A DNA stretch of 64,000 nucleotides, taken from the NCBI RefSeq assembly GCF_036077095.1, contig NZ_CP107960.1:1054001-1118000 (forward strand), written 5' to 3'. Positions 60,603 through 64,000 of the stretch are shown piece by piece. Source of the DNA: Streptomyces sp. NBC_00376. GTDB lineage: Bacteria; Actinomycetota; Actinomycetes; Streptomycetales; Streptomycetaceae. How positions within the stretch are numbered: position 1 is the first letter of the stretch; each line of letters starts with the position of its first letter. A program made the translations under genes and the position numbers. The notes under the pieces were generated by a model. The model had not been told where the DNA came from. It made no database searches and saw nothing but the letters and a program-made list of their open reading frames with translations.

Positions 60603-62468
60603 TCAGAGCTCGAACTGGCCGGACGTCTGCTGGATCTTGACGATCACGAACTCGGCGGGCTTGACCGGCGCGATGCCGACCAGGACGTTGACGACGCCGT
60701 TCGCGATGTCCTCGTCCGTCGTCGTGTCGTGGTCGCACTTGACGAAGTACGCCTCGCGCGGAGTGCCGCCCTTGAAGGCACCCTGGCGGAAGAGGTTGTG
60801 CAGATACGAGGAGGCGCTGAGGCGGATCTGCTGCCACAGGTTCTCGTCGTTGGGCTCGAACACGACCCACTGCAGACCTCGTTGCAGGCTCTCCTCGACA
60901 TGCAGGGCGAGCCGGCGGACGGGCACGTACTTCCACTCGCTGTCCAGGGCGTCGGAACCCTCCAGCGTGCGCGCGCCCCAGACGGTCGGGCCGACCAGCG
61001 GGAAGGCCCGCAGGCAGTTCACGCCGAGCGGGTTGAGCAGGCCGCTCTCCCGGTCGGTGAGCTTGACCGCGAGGGAGTGCACGCCGGCGAGCCGCGCCTC
61101 GGTGCCCGCGGGCGCCTTCCACACACCGCGCTCGGCGTCCGTACGCGCGAAGACACCCGCGACCGCTCCGGACGGCGGGAAGGAACGCAGCCGTCCGGTG
61201 AGCGGGTCGGTGAGCTGGAGCTGCGGGAAGTACAGGCCTGCGTGGTTGCCGCGCACCTGGTCGAAGGCGGCGAGGCCGGCGCGAGCCGCGTCCACGCTGC
61301 CCCACGAGTTCGGGGCGTCGACCAGGAGGAAGACGCGCCGCTCCTCGCACAGCCGCTGTGCCGCCGAGACCACCGTGATCGCGTCGTCGGTGTTCTCGTA
61401 CGCCGCCAGCTCGGGAAGCACCAGCAGATTGACGTCGTCCTCGTCGCGCAGCGCCTGGATGCCGCTCTTGTCTGCCTCGGAGCCGATGAGATCGCGCGCT
61501 CCGGGCGGGTCGCCGTCCTCGCCGCCCTTGAGCGGGAACACCGGCGGGTTGACCGAGCCTTCCAGGCCCAGGTCGTTTGCGCATTCGCCGACGAAGCGGA
61601 CGACGTCCTCGGGGTCTGTGGAGCCCGCCACGACCTGGATGCGCCGGCCGAACGCGGTGACCTGGACGCCCGCGAAGGCGTGTTTGCCGGGGGCGTCGGG
61701 CAGGGCTCGGAGCTTGCGTTCGAGGAGAAGCGCCAACTCCGCGACGTTGCAAGGGGCTTCGCCGTCGGTCCCGGGGTCGTGGAGGGTGAACTGGCGCTCG
61801 ACCTCTCCGATCTTGACCGTCAGGTCGACGGCCAGGTCGGGGAGTTCGTGCCCGAACTTCTTGGAGACGGTGCCCGAGGGGTCGGGGCGGCCCTCACCGA
61901 CGACGTCGACGCGGATGAGCCGGGAGCCCGAGTTGATGACGGCCGGCGCGTAGCGTCCGTGCGAAACGTCCATGGACAGGCCGGTGAAGGCCTCGCGGGC
62001 GCCGCCTCGGGCGTCGTACACGCGCAGGTTGAACTCGTCGTCCGGGCGCGTGGTGTCGTAGTCGACGGCGACCCGGAGTCCGTTGCCCCAGTGTCCGGGC
62101 TCCTTGGCGTGCACTTCCAGGACCGGGCACTCGCTGTGGCCCTCGGTGGACTCCAGGGTGGCGCAGGCGGCCTTTCCGCTGCCCGCCTTGGTGACGCGGA
62201 CGATCACGGCGACCGTGCCGCCGTTGCCGAAGAACTGGTGCACCGCATAGCCGACGGCACTCTGCGAGCTGAGCCCTCCGAAGCGGCGCTCGAACTCGGC
62301 GAAGCTGGTGACCCGCACCGGCTGGTTCAGCGGCCCGCGCCGGGTGTGCCCCACGAACGCGGTCACCGAGGTCGTGACGGTCGAGATGGTGCGGACACTG
62401 CTGGGAAGCTCTTCGACGTATACGCCGGGATATGTCGGCTTTGCTGTGCTCACTGCATTCGTCGGCAT
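60603..62468 (-). CDS. eCIS sheath protein
   Basis: A 621-residue phage tail sheath protein, the first gene of the operon. The N-terminal PTYPGVYVEELPSSVRTISTVTTSVTAFVGHTRRGP is the family signature, FGGLSSQSAVGYAVHQFFGNGG follows, and the C-terminus has the conserved IRLSASSYLHNLFRQGAFKGGTPREAYFVKCD and VGIAPVKPAEFVIVKIQQ motifs that interlock neighbouring subunits. The start ATG 62468 is preceded by AGGAGGGGG. Sheath contraction drives the tube outward. The upstream region holds the operon promoter. Confidence 0.95.
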   Translation of the reverse strand: MPTNAVSTAKPTYPGVYVEELPSSVRTISTVTTSVTAFVGHTRRGPLNQPVRVTSFAEFERRFGGLSSQSAVGYAVHQFFGNGGTVAVIVRVTKAGSGKAACATLESTEGHSECPVLEVHAKEPGHWGNGLRVAVDYDTTRPDDEFNLRVYDARGGAREAFTGLSMDVSHGRYAPAVINSGSRLIRVDVVGEGRPDPSGTVSKKFGHELPDLAVDLTVKIGEVERQFTLHDPGTDGEAPCNVAELALLLERKLRALPDAPGKHAFAGVQVTAFGRRIQVVAGSTDPEDVVRFVGECANDLGLEGSVNPPVFPLKGGEDGDPPGARDLIGSEADKSGIQALRDEDDVNLLVLPELAAYENTDDAITVVSAAQRLCEERRVFLLVDAPNSWGSVDAARAGLAAFDQVRGNHAGLYFPQLQLTDPLTGRLRSFPPSGAVAGVFARTDAERGVWKAPAGTEARLAGVHSLAVKLTDRESGLLNPLGVNCLRAFPLVGPTVWGARTLEGSDALDSEWKYVPVRRLALHVEESLQRGLQWVVFEPNDENLWQQIRLSASSYLHNLFRQGAFKGGTPREAYFVKCDHDTTTDEDIANGVVNVLVGIAPVKPAEFVIVKIQQTSGQFEL

Positions 62469-63053
62469 TCCCCCTCCTATCCCTGCTCAGGCACCAGATG
62501 AAGGCACCAAGAGATGGCAGAGGGAATGCTCCGTCGAGGCACGCGAGCAAGGACCGCCGTTGGTCACGGCGAGTCACGTACACCTCATCAAGTTCCCCCG
62601 TCAACGCCCGGGCGGGTGGCCGACCGGACCAAGCTGTGCGCTCGTGACTCCTGATGCGTTTGTGTGCTCAACGAAGTATTGAATGCTGGCGAGTTGAGGA
62701 GCAAGGCGCGTTCCGGTCACACCACGAGGAGGTTCTGTGAAGAGCGAAGGAGCACCTGACTGCAGGGCGCGGGCCCCGTCGCGCCTCGGGGAATGGACAC
62801 CGTTCAGCCACGCAGGGTCACGCCATCGACTCGACCCAGCCACACAGCCTGACCAAATCCACAGGGACCCCAGGGCCGCCGGCATCCGCTTGTCGCCGTC
62901 GACAACGTCAGCGCGTGGACGGGTCCCGCGGCGGTGACGGCCGCCGCGGGAGCGATGACGGCGGCCACCACCGTCGAGTGGCGCGAGCGGCTGCGGTTAC
63001 GGCACGGCGGGTGCGAGTACACCTTCCGGAATGGGCGACGGCTTCGCAGGGAC
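62469..63053. other. 585-base eCIS upstream region
   Basis: It holds the probable eCIS promoter. It also holds an AT-richer patch (62676-62700) and a possible GTG-started 66-residue frame at 62737-62937 on the plus strand, with a perfect AGGAGG seven bases ahead. That frame and a following fragment have mixed codon use and match nothing I recognise, so I do not call them genes. No repeat or RNA gene is seen. Confidence 0.4.
62575..62604 (-). promoter_or_regulatory. Candidate eCIS operon promoter
   Basis: On the minus strand TTGACG (62604-62599) and TACGTG (62580-62575) are separated by 18 bases, about 107 bases upstream of the sheath start. The -10 hexamer is a weak match, so an extra factor may be needed. 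Confidence 0.4.
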
Positions 63054-63554
63054 TCAGCGCGCGGGGGCCTCCCGCACCGGGTGCTTGCTGAGGATCGAGA
63101 CCCGGTTGAAGGCATTGATCGTGATCGCCACCCAGATCACGGCAGAGATCTCGTCGTCGCCCAGGACCTCGCGCGCCTCCGCGTACGCCCGCTCCTGGGC
63201 GAGGGCGTCGGCGGGGTGGGTGGTGGCCTCCGCGAGGGCGAGGGCGGCGCGTTCGCGGGCGGTGAAGAGTTCGGTGTCACGCCAGGCCGCGAGCACGCCG
63301 AGGCGCCGGGTGGTCTCCCCGGCGCGCAGCGCGGCCCGGGCGTGGACGTCGAGGCAGAAGGCGCAGCCGTTGAGCTGGGACACGCGAAGGTTGACCAGCT
63401 CGACCACGATCCGGTCGAGCCCGGCCTCGGCAGCCGTCGCGCGAGCGGCGTCGGCGGTCTTCACCAGCGCCTGGTACGCGGCGGGGCTCTGCTTGTCCAG
63501 GTAGATCCGGCCTGCGGTCCGGGGAACCGCCGCGGCCTGCACCATCTCCGTCAC
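63054..63554 (-). CDS. AhpD-like carboxymuconolactone-decarboxylase-family protein
   Basis: A 166-residue protein with the AhpD signature NGCAFCLDVHARAAL. The redox pair CxxC and following His are typical of alkylhydroperoxidase D-like proteins, which reduce peroxides or act as peroxide-responsive scaffolds. GTG 63554 is preceded by AAGGAG. The next frame-compatible ATG (63545) would lose only three residues. It is divergent from a pirin-like gene at 63643, and pirin with AhpD is a recurrent pairing in oxidative-stress regions. Confidence 0.9.
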   Translation of the reverse strand: MTEMVQAAAVPRTAGRIYLDKQSPAAYQALVKTADAARATAAEAGLDRIVVELVNLRVSQLNGCAFCLDVHARAALRAGETTRRLGVLAAWRDTELFTARERAALALAEATTHPADALAQERAYAEAREVLGDDEISAVIWVAITINAFNRVSILSKHPVREAPAR

Positions 63555-63642
63555 CCTGTGCTCCTTCGCGCGTTGTCATCACGACTATGATCACCCATAA
63601 TTGTTGAAAGCGAAACTACTTTGAACTGAGAGGGGCCGCGAG

Positions 63643-64000
63643 ATGGATCACACGGAGGTCGAGATCCTCACCGCCCGGGACGTCCCGCTGGGCGGACCGC
63701 GAGCGATGACCGTACGGCGCACGCTGCCCCAGCGGGCCCGTACGCTCATCGGCGCCTGGTGCTTCGCCGACCACTACGGCCCCGACCGGGTCGCCGACTC
63801 CGGCGGCATGGACGTCGCACCCCATCCGCACACCGGACTGCAGACCGTCAGCTGGTTGTTCAGCGGGGAGATCGAGCATCGCGACAGCCTGGGCACCCAC
63901 GCCTTCGTACGGCCCGGCGAGATCAACCTCATGACCGGCGGACACGGCATCAGCCACACGGAGGTCTCCACCCCCGGCACCACCGTGCTCCACGGCGTCC
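63643..64000 (+). CDS. Pirin-family protein, N-terminal part (runs off right edge)
   Basis: The frame from ATG 63643 (GAGAGG upstream) is open for 119 codons to the window edge. It contains the pirin N-terminal cupin motifs: RTLPQRARTLIGAWCFADHYGP, APHPHTGLQTVSWLFSGEIEHRDSLGT and RPGEINLMTGGHGISHTE. The two His of HPHTG, the Glu and the His of GHGISH are the metal-binding residues of pirins. Members are iron-containing quercetinase-like cupins or transcription cofactors. The C-terminal cupin half is outside the window. Confidence 0.9.
   Translation, partial: MDHTEVEILTARDVPLGGPRAMTVRRTLPQRARTLIGAWCFADHYGPDRVADSGGMDVAPHPHTGLQTVSWLFSGEIEHRDSLGTHAFVRPGEINLMTGGHGISHTEVSTPGTTVLHGV

Noticed and set aside
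62737..62937. 66-codon plus-strand frame with strong ribosome site
   Set aside because: Codon use is neutral, and it ends against another weak frame; no family match. Not called as a gene, described as a finding.
1..64000. tRNA, rRNA, CRISPR arrays, transposase genes
   Set aside because: No sequence or protein signature of any of these was found on either strand by eye.

Overview
The base composition (very GC-rich, codon third positions almost always G or C, many GTG starts, short four-base start/stop overlaps) and the gene families point to a Streptomyces or close actinomycete chromosome. I cannot name the species. Nothing in the window looks like an rRNA, tRNA, CRISPR array or insertion sequence.

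Layout. 1-7.9 kb: the start of a LuxR/AAA-type regulator running off the left edge, a DUF309 protein, a small membrane protein, a minus-strand glycerol kinase-like/FAD oxidoreductase trio, and an uncharacterised 335-residue protein. 8-9.5 kb: an APC amino-acid permease. 9.6-13.7 kb: a compact RiPP-type locus on the minus strand. It has a 27-residue candidate precursor peptide with its own promoter and strong ribosome binding site, a B12-radical SAM RiPP maturation enzyme, a small partner protein and an MFS exporter. 13.9-21.4 kb: a sugar-uptake/catabolism operon (DeoR/LacI hybrid regulator, lipoprotein binding protein, two permeases, a D-2-hydroxyacid dehydrogenase, a DUF2264 protein), with no ABC ATPase. 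21.5-25.4 kb: lactate-utilisation genes lutABC and a divergent-site GntR/FadR regulator, with matching palindromic operators at both promoters. 25.5-32.2 kb: an S66 LD-carboxypeptidase, an atypical crotonase, a DUF2510 protein, a methyltransferase and a second EF-G-like GTPase.

32.4-62.5 kb: one continuous minus-strand operon for an extracellular/cytosolic contractile injection system (eCIS, phage-tail-like). From the promoter end the order is sheath, tube, zinc-ribbon baseplate-associated protein, unknown, DUF4255 cap-like protein, AAA+ ATPase, small unknown, a 2188-residue DUF4157 giant, an immunity-like protein, CIS tube-initiator protein, LysM protein, gpD-like hub, gp5/VgrG-like spike, PAAR-like tip, gp25, two baseplate-J-like proteins, a tail-P2-I/beta-helix fibre, DUF6519 and a peptidoglycan amidase. 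Most junctions overlap by 4-10 bases, so the particle is probably translated as coupled cistrons. Sheath, tube, hub, spike and wedge build the machine. The AAA+ ATPase is an assembly or disassembly factor. The giant looks like tape-measure or cargo with a nuclease-like C-terminus. That C-terminal end and the following gene are more AT-rich than the rest, as expected for a recently swapped toxin/immunity module.

62.5-64 kb: the eCIS upstream region, an AhpD-like protein, and the start of a pirin gene running off the right edge.

The most unusual items are the giant's nuclease-like C-terminus with its immunity-like neighbour, and the radical SAM RiPP locus with a tiny candidate precursor.
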